From: Thioglobus_B sp964566765
GTDB taxonomy: Bacteria; Pseudomonadota; Gammaproteobacteria; PS1; Pseudothioglobaceae
Reading direction: 5' to 3'
Length of the DNA stretch: 19,056 bases
Assembly (NCBI GenBank): GCA_964566765.1
Contig: CAZMJI010000018.1
Location: forward strand, 1-19,056
Under the pieces are notes generated by a model. That model saw only the letters and a list, made by a program, of their open reading frames with translations, was not told where the DNA came from and did not search any database. The position numbers were made by a program, and so were the translations under genes. Shown here in pieces: positions 6,947 to 14,894 of the stretch (positions are counted from its first letter, which is position 1; every line of letters starts with the position of its first letter).

Positions 6947-7356
6947 TAGTCAGTCACACGCTCCATGCCATCTCGATTTTTCCAATAATTGGCACTATTG
7001 TTTAGAATCCAACGCACACCACCCTTTGGATCCTCGACATCACCGACATATCTGGGCATGATGTGTACATGCAGGTGTGGAATGCTTTGACCAGCGGCTT
7101 CACCATTGTTAATACCAATGTTATAGGCATCGGGCGAAAACTCCTCATCCAGAACACCTTTGGCTTTTTGAATGGCTCGACCAATGGCCAATATTTCTGC
7201 CTCTGTGGCTTCAAAATAGGTGGCAAAGTGGCGCTTAGGAATCACTAAGGCGTGTCCAGGGGTGGCAGGATAAGTGTCTAAAAACGTAATCGTGTGCTCG
7301 CACTCGAACAGTACTCTTTCGTCTCTTAATTTACAAAAAATACAGGTCTCACTCAT
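6946..7356 (-). CDS. HIT family nucleotide hydrolase
   Basis: 136 residues from the ATG at 7356; an in-frame TTG at 7371 would add five residues but MSETCIFCKL is the usual form of the start in this family. The histidine-triad motif HLHVH (94-98), with His96 as likely nucleophile, is intact, and a CIFC pair (C5, C8) near the start suggests the zinc-binding subgroup. Further family features are TPGHALVIPKRHF and NNGEAAGQSIPH. HIT proteins hydrolyse nucleoside phosphoramidates and related nucleotides such as AMP-lysine or dinucleoside polyphosphates; the precise substrate cannot be read from sequence. It follows rof by 18 bases and its stop shares a base with the yjbQ start, placing it in the same transcript. 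Confidence 0.93.
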   Translation of the reverse strand: MSETCIFCKLRDERVLFECEHTITFLDTYPATPGHALVIPKRHFATYFEATEAEILAIGRAIQKAKGVLDEEFSPDAYNIGINNGEAAGQSIPHLHVHIMPRYVGDVEDPKGGVRWILNNSANYWKNRDGMERVTD

Positions 7357-7374
7357 GGTGTTTTCATCCAATTA

Positions 7375-7596
7375 TTAAACAAGCGTAATTTTATCCGCTC
7401 GCACTTCACACTTGGTGTTATTTTGATCCAGGAAGAGCAAAAATTCCGCCCCCTCTCGCGTCGTCATATCGAGCGGTAAAATTTTTTGCGTTTGGGCGTC
7501 AATCACCACCTCTAAACCACGGGCGCGCATAATAGCCAACTCCAAAGTGCTGTGCATTTCGCAGGAGATTTGTTGGTAATTGTCAGTGCTTTGCAT
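7375..7596 (-). CDS. rof: Rof/YaeO-like inhibitor of transcription terminator Rho
   Basis: 73 residues. The pattern NYQQISCEMHSTLELA near the start and ADKITLV at the end line up with E. coli Rof (YaeO), which begins with a YQPINCDDYDNLELA segment and has an RLDKIT near its C-terminus; the middle GLEVVIDAQ and GAEFLLFLD strands fit its small Sm-like barrel. Rof binds Rho and blocks RNA loading, reducing Rho-dependent termination. This copy lacks the C-terminal extension of about ten residues of the E. coli protein. The gene begins inside the end of the permease gene (14-base overlap) and is followed by the HIT gene, so it is expressed as part of that operon and not on its own. The assignment is from remembered family sequence, not a search. 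Confidence 0.8.
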   Translation of the reverse strand: MQSTDNYQQISCEMHSTLELAIMRARGLEVVIDAQTQKILPLDMTTREGAEFLLFLDQNNTKCEVRADKITLV

Positions 7597-8302
7597 GGGT
7601 AAATAATCCTTTGCTGCGGGTTAAAAACAACCAAGTGGAAATGCCGCTTGAGGCGAAGATCATCAGCATCACCATGATTTGATAACGTGAGGCCACCAGT
7701 GGTGAGACGCCCGAGAGAATCTGTCCAGTCATCATCCCAGGCAGTGACACCAAACCCACAGCAAATAGGGAATTAATCACTGGAATCAGCGAGGTTTGAA
7801 AAGCGGTGGTTTTGGCGCTTAGATAAGTCTGCCCTCTATCTAACTCAACCAGTAGGCGCTCAGCCGCGAGCGACACACTGTTCATACTATTGGCAAAAAT
7901 CATACCGGCAATGGGAATGGCGAACTGTGGTGTGTACCAAGGGTCAACTTGTAATACCCCAGTGATTACAATCGCAAACATCACCCCGCCACCAATGGCA
8001 ATGGCAAATAGTGCGGTTGGGTACAACAATTGGCGCTGACCTTTAACCACGCCCAAGGCAATCCAACTAGAGGCCAGCACCATCACACTGAGCACACTCA
8101 CCACCATCCACGAGCCTTCTGCGGCAAAAATATAACTCAGCACATAACCAACCAACAGCAGCTGTGCCAGCATTCTGGCAATGGCATAAGTGGCGTTTTT
8201 TGCCTCTAGCGACCACTTCGCCAGAATGTAGATCACCCAGACAGAAGGCAGTGCTGCCAAGCCCAAATTTAACAGGGGAATATCAATCACCGAAGCAGGC
8301 AT
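7583..8302 (-). CDS. fetB: FetB-like (UPF0014) ABC transporter permease
   Basis: 239 residues with about seven hydrophobic segments from residue 9 onward. The UPF0014 signatures are clear: IPIAGMIFANSMNSVSLAAERL in the middle, and GLVSLPGMMTGQILSG followed by ASRYQIMVMLMIFASSG near the C-terminus. In E. coli FetB is the inner-membrane part of FetAB, which exports iron and protects against oxidative stress; other members are only called permeases. No ATPase gene (fetA) lies next to it here. Start at 8302 is the first ATG in frame; the leader has no Shine-Dalgarno. A minus-strand TATAAT at 8344-8339 may be its promoter, divergent from valS. It leads the overlapping run to rof, the HIT gene and yjbQ. 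Confidence 0.88.
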   Translation of the reverse strand: MPASVIDIPLLNLGLAALPSVWVIYILAKWSLEAKNATYAIARMLAQLLLVGYVLSYIFAAEGSWMVVSVLSVMVLASSWIALGVVKGQRQLLYPTALFAIAIGGGVMFAIVITGVLQVDPWYTPQFAIPIAGMIFANSMNSVSLAAERLLVELDRGQTYLSAKTTAFQTSLIPVINSLFAVGLVSLPGMMTGQILSGVSPLVASRYQIMVMLMIFASSGISTWLFLTRSKGLFTHAKH

Positions 8303-8338
8303 TTTTATTGGGTTTTTGCATGATTAAATCTAGCAAAT

Positions 8339-8360
8339 ATTATAGCGCCTATTGTATAAT
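8339..8360. promoter_or_regulatory. Divergent -10 elements for fetB and valS
   Basis: The 89-base gap between the two start codons holds two consensus TATAAT boxes: one on the minus strand at 8344-8339, about 37 bases before the fetB ATG, and one on the plus strand at 8355-8360, about 31 bases before the valS ATG. Neither has a good -35 element at the normal spacing, so the call rests mainly on the -10 boxes and their placement. Confidence 0.5.
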
Positions 8361-8391
8361 TACCCAGTTTAATCCACACTAATTGACGTTG

Positions 8392-11139
8392 ATGGAAAAA
8401 ACCTACAATCCTGCACAGATCGAAGCCAAATATCGAGCGCTTTGGGAAGATCAAAATCTATTCACCTCTAAGGCCAACGCGGATGCCAATGATGCCTATT
8501 GCATCATGTTGCCACCACCTAATGTCACCGGCTCTCTACACATGGGTCACGCGTTCCAGCATACGATTATGGATGTGCTCACTCGTTACCATCGTGGTCG
8601 TGGTGAGCAAACCCTTTGGCAACCAGGTACGGATCACGCCGGTATTGCCACACAAATGGTGGTTGAGAGACAATTGGCGGCTAAGGATGTCACTCGACAT
8701 GACTTGGGTCGTGAGGCCTTTACCGATAAGATTTGGGAATGGAAAGAGCATTCAGGTGGCACCATCACCTCGCAGATGCGTCGCCTGGGTTCTTCAGTAG
8801 ACTGGGAGCGTGAGCGCTTTACCATGGACGAAGGCCTATCAAACGCGGTTAAGCGTGTGTTTATCCAGCTGTATGAAGAGGATTTAATTTATCGTGGTAA
8901 ACGCTTGGTTAACTGGGACCCGGTCCTGCACACCGCGGTTTCAGACCTAGAGGTGATTAATACCGAAGAGCAAGGCTCGCTATGGCATATGCGCTACCCA
9001 ATCACGGGTAGTGACGAGGTCATGGTGGTGGCCACCACGCGTCCTGAAACCATGCTGGGCGATACCGCGGTGGCGGTACACCCAGAGGATGAGCGCTATC
9101 AACACCTGGTGGGTCAAACCATTGACCTGCCACTGACCAATCGACAAATTCCAATTATTGCCGATGATTATGTGGATAGGGAATTTGGTACCGGTTGTGT
9201 GAAGATTACCCCAGCCCACGACTTTAATGACTACGAGATGGGTAAGCGCCATGACCTAGAGATGATTAACATCCTAACCGATGACGCCAAGATTAACGAT
9301 GCGGTTAAGAGCAACTACATTGGCATGGATCGCTTTGAGGCGCGTCAGCAAATCGTTAAAGATTTAGAAACACAAGGCCTGCTAGAGAAGATCGAGCCAC
9401 ACAAACTGATGGTGCCACGTGGTGACAGAACCAATGCGGTGATTGAGCCTTATCTAACCGATCAGTGGTTTGTCAAAATTGCCCCATTGGCTGAGCCGGC
9501 GATTGACGCGGTTAAAAATGGCGACATTCGCTTTGTGCCTGAGAACTGGTCTAAAACTTATTACAATTGGATGGAGAACATCGAAGACTGGTGTATCTCT
9601 CGTCAAATTTGGTGGGGTCATCGTATTCCAGCCTACTACGATCAAGACGGCAACATCTATGTGGCCGACTCCTTAGAGGAGGCGCAGGCACAAGCCGGTG
9701 CAGATGCCGTACTAACTCAAGATAACGACGTATTAGACACTTGGTTCTCCTCTGCCCTATGGCCATTCTCAACTCTAGGCTGGCCAGAGAAAACCCCTGA
9801 ACTCAAACGCTTCTACCCAACCGACGTACTGGTAACCGGTTTTGACATCATCTTCTTCTGGGTAGCGCGCATGATCATGTTTGGCCTGAAGTTTGTGGAC
9901 GATGTGCCCTTTAAAGACATCTATATCACCGGCCTGATTCGTGATGGCCAAGGACAGAAGATGTCTAAGTCCAAAGGCAATGTACTGGATCCAATCGATC
10001 TGATTGATGGCATCTCACTAGAAGAGCTGCTGGAAAAACGCACCCAAGGCATGATGCAACCCGCCTTAGCTGAGAAGATTAAAAAGCAAACGCAAAAAGA
10101 ATTCCCAGAAGGTATTGATGCCTTTGGTACCGATGCATTGCGCTTTACCTTTGCAGCACTGGCCTCATTTGGTCGTGACATTAAGTTCGACCTTAAGCGT
10201 GTTGAAGGTTATCGTAATTTCTGTAACAAGCTGTGGAATGCTTCGCGCTTTGTACTCATGAAGCTTGAAGATCAAAGCATCGATGTGAGTGCCCCAACTT
10301 CAACCATTGATCAGTGGATCTTATCACGCTTACAAGACACCAAGGCCAAGGTTGAAAAGCACCTATCAGATTACCGCCTGGATCTAATGAGCCAAGAATT
10401 GTATGAATTTGTTTGGCACGATTATTGCGACTGGTACTTAGAACTCTCTAAGCCACTATTACAAGACGAGGCCACCAAAGCCGGCACGCAAGCCACCTTA
10501 ATTAAAGTATTGGATGAGATTGTGACGCTTTTGCATCCTATCATTCCGTTTATTACTGAGGAGATCTACGAGCAATGCCAAAGCATCACCGGTAGCAATA
10601 ACCAAAGTCTGATGACTCAAGCCTACCCACAAGTGGAAGCCGCGCTGGTATCTAGCGAAGCGCAAGACGAAGTGGCCTGGCTGCAAAGCTTTATTCTCGG
10701 CGTGCGTCAGATTCGCGGTGAGATGAACATTGCCCCATCTAAGCCACTGCCTTGTTTGGTGCAAAACTTCTCAGTCAGCGATGAAACCTATCTGGATCAA
10801 AACTTAAGCGTGCTTAACACACTGGCTAGGATTGAATCAATTACCAAGCTAGATGCGAGCGCAGAGGCTGAAGAGTCAGCCACGGCTTTGGTTGGTGATA
10901 TGAAAGTGCTAATCCCACTGGCTGGTCTGATCGATAAAGATCAAGAAATTGCCCGTCTGACCAAAGAGATTGAAAAACTTGAGAAGCAAAAACAACAGTT
11001 TGAAGCTAAACTAAACAATGAGAAGTTTGTTTCAGGTGCGCCTGAGGCCATTGTTAATACCGAGAAGGAAAGATTGGCTGCTGCAAGTGCGCAACTTAGC
11101 GAGCTTAGTGCACAACTAGACAAGATATCGAATTTGTAA
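8392..11139 (+). CDS. valS: Valyl-tRNA synthetase
   Basis: 915 residues from the ATG at 8392. In-frame TTG codons at 8383 and 8389 are less likely starts; MEKTYNPAQIEAKYR is the normal beginning. Class I synthetase landmarks: PPPNVTGSLHMGH with the HIGH-type motif HMGH at 50-53; the editing domain in the middle, including VATTRPETMLGDTAVAVHP; CISRQIWWGHRIP; and KMSKS at 523-527 (GQKMSKSKGNV). The anticodon-binding domain follows from about 640 and the last 70 residues form the valine-enzyme coiled-coil arm rich in Lys, Glu and Gln. It charges tRNA-Val and edits misactivated threonine. It is the first gene of a tight valS-ygiM-guaB run; its stop overlaps the next ATG by one base. Confidence 0.97.
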   Translation: MEKTYNPAQIEAKYRALWEDQNLFTSKANADANDAYCIMLPPPNVTGSLHMGHAFQHTIMDVLTRYHRGRGEQTLWQPGTDHAGIATQMVVERQLAAKDVTRHDLGREAFTDKIWEWKEHSGGTITSQMRRLGSSVDWERERFTMDEGLSNAVKRVFIQLYEEDLIYRGKRLVNWDPVLHTAVSDLEVINTEEQGSLWHMRYPITGSDEVMVVATTRPETMLGDTAVAVHPEDERYQHLVGQTIDLPLTNRQIPIIADDYVDREFGTGCVKITPAHDFNDYEMGKRHDLEMINILTDDAKINDAVKSNYIGMDRFEARQQIVKDLETQGLLEKIEPHKLMVPRGDRTNAVIEPYLTDQWFVKIAPLAEPAIDAVKNGDIRFVPENWSKTYYNWMENIEDWCISRQIWWGHRIPAYYDQDGNIYVADSLEEAQAQAGADAVLTQDNDVLDTWFSSALWPFSTLGWPEKTPELKRFYPTDVLVTGFDIIFFWVARMIMFGLKFVDDVPFKDIYITGLIRDGQGQKMSKSKGNVLDPIDLIDGISLEELLEKRTQGMMQPALAEKIKKQTQKEFPEGIDAFGTDALRFTFAALASFGRDIKFDLKRVEGYRNFCNKLWNASRFVLMKLEDQSIDVSAPTSTIDQWILSRLQDTKAKVEKHLSDYRLDLMSQELYEFVWHDYCDWYLELSKPLLQDEATKAGTQATLIKVLDEIVTLLHPIIPFITEEIYEQCQSITGSNNQSLMTQAYPQVEAALVSSEAQDEVAWLQSFILGVRQIRGEMNIAPSKPLPCLVQNFSVSDETYLDQNLSVLNTLARIESITKLDASAEAEESATALVGDMKVLIPLAGLIDKDQEIARLTKEIEKLEKQKQQFEAKLNNEKFVSGAPEAIVNTEKERLAAASAQLSELSAQLDKISNL

Positions 11140-11786
11140 TGAAATTAAGACACCTACTACTGGCCCTACTAACAGCAAGTTCGCTTGCTTGGGGCGAGTC
11201 GTACGTCTATATTACCGACCAAGTTGATATCCCCATGCGTGAAGACAAAACCTTTGGCGATAACATCTTGCGCTCTCTACCTTCAGGTACCCAGTTATCC
11301 ATCATTCAAACCACAGAAGATGGCTGGACCCAAGTTAAACTGGGCAAGCTCAAAGGCTGGGTCATTTCTCGTTATCTATCCAATCACGAGCCCGCTCGCG
11401 CACGATTGGAAAAACTCACGCAATCTTATAGTGCCAACAAACTCTTGGTCACCAAACAACAAGAGCGCAACGAGCAGCTAGAGGCGCAAGTGAGTCAACT
11501 GCGTGATGAGAACACCAAGCTGTCTATTCAAGGCTCTAAACTAAAAAGCGAAAAAGAACACGTAGAACAGGTTTATAAGGATGCACTCAAACTTGAGCAT
11601 ACTAACGAGAAGCTCAACACCCAAGTGCTGCAACTGAAATCTGAAATACAACTGCTTAAAAACAACCAAAGTGTCGACAAAGATGCCAGCGCCAGAAACT
11701 GGTTTGTGGTCGGCGCCATTGTCTTGTTTTTTGGATTTATCATCGGCCTTATCGTGCCTAACTTTATCAACCGTAGGAGATATTAA
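11139..11786 (+). CDS. YgiM-like SH3 domain protein anchored in the inner membrane
   Basis: 215 residues. Order of parts: signal peptide (1-19, ending in LAWG); a bacterial SH3 domain (about 21-83; YVYITDQVDIPMR at its start, GWTQVKLGKLKGWVISRYLS at its end); a long coiled coil (about 88-178, rich in Lys, Glu and Gln); one membrane segment (about 187-207, WFVVGAIVLFFGFIIGLIV); and a short basic tail NRRRY. This architecture is that of the SH3-plus-anchor family to which E. coli YgiM (about 206 residues) belongs, with the SH3 part in the periplasm. The role is not established; a link to the cell wall is plausible but inferred. It starts on the valS stop (TAATG) and is followed without a gap by guaB, whose AGGAGA lies in its last codons. 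Confidence 0.85.
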   Translation: MKLRHLLLALLTASSLAWGESYVYITDQVDIPMREDKTFGDNILRSLPSGTQLSIIQTTEDGWTQVKLGKLKGWVISRYLSNHEPARARLEKLTQSYSANKLLVTKQQERNEQLEAQVSQLRDENTKLSIQGSKLKSEKEHVEQVYKDALKLEHTNEKLNTQVLQLKSEIQLLKNNQSVDKDASARNWFVVGAIVLFFGFIIGLIVPNFINRRRY

Positions 11787-13247
11787 ATGAGATTACTCAA
11801 AACCGCGTTAACTTTTGATGACGTATTGTTGGTACCTGCACACTCAACCACCATGCCTAAAGAGGTTAGTCTGCAAACACAACTCACCAAGAACATCACT
11901 TTGAACACGCCTGTATTGTCTGCGGCGATGGATACGGTTACCGAGGCTAAACTGGCCATTACCATGGCGCAAGAAGGCGGTATTGGTATTATTCATAAAA
12001 ACATGTCGGTTGAAGAGCAAGCCAATGAAGTGCGTAAGGTAAAACGCTTTGAATCGGGCATTATTCGCCAGCCGATCACCACCTCGCCCAAGGCAACCAT
12101 TAAAGAAGTATTTGAGCTGCAACAGCAAAACAAGATCTCGGCTTTGCCTGTGGTTGAAGGTGACAGGATTGTTGGCCTGGTCACTGGTCGTGACCTAAAG
12201 TTTGAAACACGTCTGGATGAGTTGGTTGAGAATGTCATGACCCCACAAGACAAACTGATTACTGTGCGTGAAGGCACTGATATGGATCAAGTGCGTTCAC
12301 TGCTACAACAACATCGTATTGAGCGTGTGGTGATTACTGAAGATAACTTCACCTTAAAAGGCATGATCACGGCCCGTGACATTCAAAAATCCAGCGATTT
12401 CCCGAATGCTTGTAAAGACGATCAGGAGCGCCTGCGTGTGGGTGCTGCGGTAGGTGTGGCAAGCGGTACCGGTGAACGTATTGACGCCCTGGTTGAAGCT
12501 GGTGTGGATGTGGTTGTAATCGATACTGCACATGGTCATTCACAAGGCGTGCTAGATCGTGTGAAGAAGACTAAGGCCAAGCACCCTAACCTAGGCATTA
12601 TTGCTGGTAATATCGCCACCGGTGCGGCGGCGCTAGATCTGGTTAAGGCTGGTGCTGACTGCGTTAAAGTGGGCATTGGTCCAGGTAGTATTTGTACCAC
12701 GCGTATTGTTGCCGGTGTCGGTGTACCACAAATCAGCGCTGTTGCCGATGTGGCTGAGGCCCTAGACGGCACGGGTGTGCCACTGATTGCTGATGGTGGT
12801 ATTCGCTACTCAGGTGACATTGCCAAGGCTTTTGCAGCTGGTGCTTATTGTGTGATGCTAGGTTCGATGCTGGCTGGTACTGAAGAATCACCGGGCGAGG
12901 TAGAACTGTATCAAGGTCGCGCCTACAAATCTTATCGTGGCATGGGCTCTATTGGTGCCATGAATCAAGCACATGGTTCATCAGATCGCTACTTCCAATC
13001 TGATTCTAAGGCTGACAAGCTGGTGCCAGAAGGTATTGAAGGTCGCGTGCCATTCAAAGGTTCAATTCGCCCTATCATTCACCAGATGATGGGTGGTGTA
13101 CGCTCTTCTATGGGTTACACCGGTTGTGAGACGCTAGACAAGATGCGCAAGCAGGCTACCTTTGTACGCGTGACCAATGCCGGTATGATTGAGTCGCACG
13201 TACACGACGTGTCAATCACCAAAGAGGCACCGAACTACCATCAATAA
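11787..13247 (+). CDS. guaB: Inosine-5'-monophosphate dehydrogenase
   Basis: 486 residues, full length. The N-terminal barrel starts with ALTFDDVLLVPAHS; two CBS domains lie at about 92-205; the catalytic loop GPGSICTTR has the nucleophile Cys303; GMGSIGAM and the flap segment follow, and the end carries YTGCETLDKMR. The enzyme oxidises IMP to XMP with NAD, the committed step to guanine nucleotides; the CBS pair usually senses adenine or guanine nucleotides. A Shine-Dalgarno AGGAGA at 11775-11780 is six bases before the ATG. It is the last gene of the valS run and is closed by the hairpin terminator at 13251. The usual downstream partner guaA is not present in this window. Confidence 0.97.
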   Translation: MRLLKTALTFDDVLLVPAHSTTMPKEVSLQTQLTKNITLNTPVLSAAMDTVTEAKLAITMAQEGGIGIIHKNMSVEEQANEVRKVKRFESGIIRQPITTSPKATIKEVFELQQQNKISALPVVEGDRIVGLVTGRDLKFETRLDELVENVMTPQDKLITVREGTDMDQVRSLLQQHRIERVVITEDNFTLKGMITARDIQKSSDFPNACKDDQERLRVGAAVGVASGTGERIDALVEAGVDVVVIDTAHGHSQGVLDRVKKTKAKHPNLGIIAGNIATGAAALDLVKAGADCVKVGIGPGSICTTRIVAGVGVPQISAVADVAEALDGTGVPLIADGGIRYSGDIAKAFAAGAYCVMLGSMLAGTEESPGEVELYQGRAYKSYRGMGSIGAMNQAHGSSDRYFQSDSKADKLVPEGIEGRVPFKGSIRPIIHQMMGGVRSSMGYTGCETLDKMRKQATFVRVTNAGMIESHVHDVSITKEAPNYHQ

Positions 13248-13250
13248 AAC

Positions 13251-13280
13251 AAAAGCCGGTCATAGACCGGCTTTTATTAT
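13251..13280 (+). terminator. Intrinsic terminator after guaB, probably bidirectional
   Basis: A perfect 11-base inverted repeat (AAAAGCCGGTC at 13251-13261, loop ATA, GACCGGCTTTT at 13265-13275) starts four bases after the guaB stop. On plus the stem ends in TTTT followed by ATTATTTT. On minus it is followed by GTTTTATTG, so it can also end transcripts arriving from the small gene at 13427-13299. Confidence 0.9.
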
Positions 13281-13298
13281 TTTGAACTGAGCTAATGT

Positions 13299-13427
13299 TT
13301 AGCTCGGAGCACAAGTCCATAGCACACTGCCGAAAATCAGCAGTAGCGCCACTAACCATAAGATATCAACCTTGGTCAGCCCCCTACCCTTAGGCTCAAA
13401 ACCATTGTTGATCTTATTGTCAGTCAT
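13299..13427 (-). CDS. Small single-pass membrane protein, unknown function (42 residues)
   Basis: A minus-strand frame of 43 codons runs from ATG at 13427 to TAA at 13301-13299. The product has a polar N-terminal half (MTDNKINNGFEPKGRGLTK) and one hydrophobic stretch of about 17 residues (about 22-38, ILWLVALLLIFGSVLW), ending TCAPS. A strong GGAGG lies about eight bases before the ATG, and a minus-strand TATAAT sits at 13468-13463, about 36 bases before the start. The gene ends close to the bidirectional hairpin at 13251-13275. I do not recognise a family. The lysines before the membrane segment predict a cytoplasmic N-terminus. The lone cysteine four residues from the end is notable. The combination of promoter, ribosome binding site, composition and terminator makes a real gene more likely than chance. 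Confidence 0.7.
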   Translation of the reverse strand: MTDNKINNGFEPKGRGLTKVDILWLVALLLIFGSVLWTCAPS

Positions 13428-13462
13428 GACTTGTCCTCCACAACTTACCTCTGTCGAACTCA

Positions 13463-13468
13463 ATTATA
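13463..13468 (-). promoter_or_regulatory. Predicted -10 element for the 42-residue protein gene
   Basis: The minus strand reads TATAAT here, a full consensus. A start near 13456 would give a leader of about 29 bases containing the GGAGG ribosome binding site. No convincing -35 element lies 16-18 bases upstream; CTAACA, four matches, is 19 bases away. Confidence 0.4.
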
Positions 13469-13485
13469 GTACATTTTGAACCTTA

Positions 13486-13528
13486 ATTGTTAGAAAAATA
13501 AATAAATAATTTAAAAAAAACTAACAAT
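13486..13528. repeat. Eight-base inverted repeat with a pure A/T spacer at the 3' end of sdaA
   Basis: ATTGTTAG at 13486-13493 and CTAACAAT at 13521-13528 are exact inverse copies around 27 bases made only of A and T. The right arm holds the sdaA stop codon. On the minus strand the stop is followed by a run of eight T. It might act as a weak terminator for sdaA, but no GC stem precedes the T run, so the role is open. Confidence 0.4.
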
Positions 13529-14894
13529 CAATAAAACTCACCGCCAAACCACCTAAGGAAGTTTCTTTAAATTTACTCGACATTTCTTCGCCCGTTTGCT
13601 TCATCGCGGCAATACAACTGTCTAGTGGCATAAAGTGCTCACCATCGCCTCTGAGCGCCAGCGAGGCAGCGGTATAAGCCTTAATCGCACCAAAGCCATT
13701 GCGCTCAATACATGGCACTTGTACCAGGCCTTGCACCGGATCACAGGTCATCCCTAGATGGTGCTCCAAGGCAATCTCAGCAGCATTTTCAACTTGTGCA
13801 GGCGTGCCACCTCTAACAGCGCACAGGCCTGCGGCTGCCATTGCCGAAGCCACACCAACCTCACCCTGACAACCGACCTCGGCACCTGAGATAGAGCTTT
13901 TATACTTCACCAAACCGCCAATCGCAGCAGCGGTTAAGAGAAACGCTTGAATCTGCTCATTAGAGAGACCTTGGTGTTGTTTCATATAATACAACACCGC
14001 AGGAATTACCCCAGCAGCGCCATTAGTTGGTGCAGTTACCACCGCATGTCCGGCCGCATTTTCCTCATTAACTGCCATGGCATAGGCACATAGCCAATCG
14101 TTAATATTGGCCTGATCACCTTCATCAAGCAGCTGTTGATGCAGTTGCTTGGCACGTCTGGCAATCTCTAAACCGCCTGGCAGAATACCTTCACTAGAGA
14201 GTCCCGCTTCAACACAATGCTGCATGCTTTGCCAGATCAACAGCAGACCCTGATCCAAATTCTCTACTTGACGACAAGACAGTTCATTGGCACGTTTCAT
14301 TTGTGCAATCGACAGACCCTCTTGGTCTGCCATCTCCAGCATCGATTGGGCAGAATCAAACGGATAAGGACATTGATCAAGCGGCGCACTTTCTTCAGCA
14401 TCCGTCATTTGTTCAATCTCTTCTAAGGTGCAAATAAAACCACCACCGACTGAGAAATAGGTTTGTGTGATCAAACAAGTGTCACTCTGATCATACAAAT
14501 TAAACACCATGGCATTGGGATGTTGTGGCAAGGGTTTGCCCTTGTCAAAAACAATATGCTCAGCAGGCTTAAAACTCACGTGCGCACCCTCAATATCCAG
14601 TTGATCGTGCTGACTTAGCGCTGCTAATAGTGCGTCCACATCTGTCTTCGACAGATCTTGCGGCGCATAACCATGCAGTCCGAGTATTAAGGCTTTATCA
14701 CTGCCATGGCCTTGGCCCGTATAAGCCAGGGAGCCTTTAAGCACACACTCAAGATAAGCAGAGGTATCAGGATTTTGCTGACAATAAGCACGAACCTGCT
14801 CCAAAAAAGCCAAGGCAGCCACCATCGGTCCCACCGTATGCGAACTCGATGGACCAATGCCACGTTTAAACAAATCTAAGGTACTAATAAACAT
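13521..14894 (-). CDS. sdaA: L-serine ammonia-lyase (iron-sulfur L-serine dehydratase)
   Basis: 457 residues, the one-chain form in which the beta domain precedes the catalytic alpha domain. The start LDLFKRGIGPSSSHTVGPM (6-24) is the family signature; NEENAAGHAVVTAPTNGAAG marks the catalytic domain, and the three cysteines that hold the 4Fe-4S cluster are at 342 (GCQGEVG), 384 (TCDPVQG) and 395 (VPCIERN), with the spacing known for this class. It deaminates L-serine to pyruvate and ammonia in the cytoplasm and is oxygen-sensitive. The start is fixed by the match to the usual N-terminus, although only A/T-rich sequence and no Shine-Dalgarno lies before it. It is a single-gene unit, divergent from the oxygenase gene at 14968. 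The paralogue name (sdaA or sdaB) is not decidable from sequence. Confidence 0.95.
   Translation of the reverse strand: MFISTLDLFKRGIGPSSSHTVGPMVAALAFLEQVRAYCQQNPDTSAYLECVLKGSLAYTGQGHGSDKALILGLHGYAPQDLSKTDVDALLAALSQHDQLDIEGAHVSFKPAEHIVFDKGKPLPQHPNAMVFNLYDQSDTCLITQTYFSVGGGFICTLEEIEQMTDAEESAPLDQCPYPFDSAQSMLEMADQEGLSIAQMKRANELSCRQVENLDQGLLLIWQSMQHCVEAGLSSEGILPGGLEIARRAKQLHQQLLDEGDQANINDWLCAYAMAVNEENAAGHAVVTAPTNGAAGVIPAVLYYMKQHQGLSNEQIQAFLLTAAAIGGLVKYKSSISGAEVGCQGEVGVASAMAAAGLCAVRGGTPAQVENAAEIALEHHLGMTCDPVQGLVQVPCIERNGFGAIKAYTAASLALRGDGEHFMPLDSCIAAMKQTGEEMSSKFKETSLGGLAVSFIDC

Noticed and set aside
8282..8321. A 12-codon upstream frame (ATG at 8321, minus strand) overlapping the fetB start
   Set aside because: It has no ribosome binding site and its codons look random. 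A leader peptide is possible but not supported by anything beyond an ATG and a stop.
8383..8391. TTG codons before the valS ATG as alternative starts
   Set aside because: The ATG at 8392 begins the conserved N-terminus and no ribosome binding site favours the TTG codons.
13289..13305. Hairpin GAGCTAA/TTAGCTC at the end of the 42-residue protein gene
   Set aside because: It forms a seven-base stem with a three-base loop, but neither strand has a T run after it, so I did not call it a terminator; the guaB hairpin next to it fits better.
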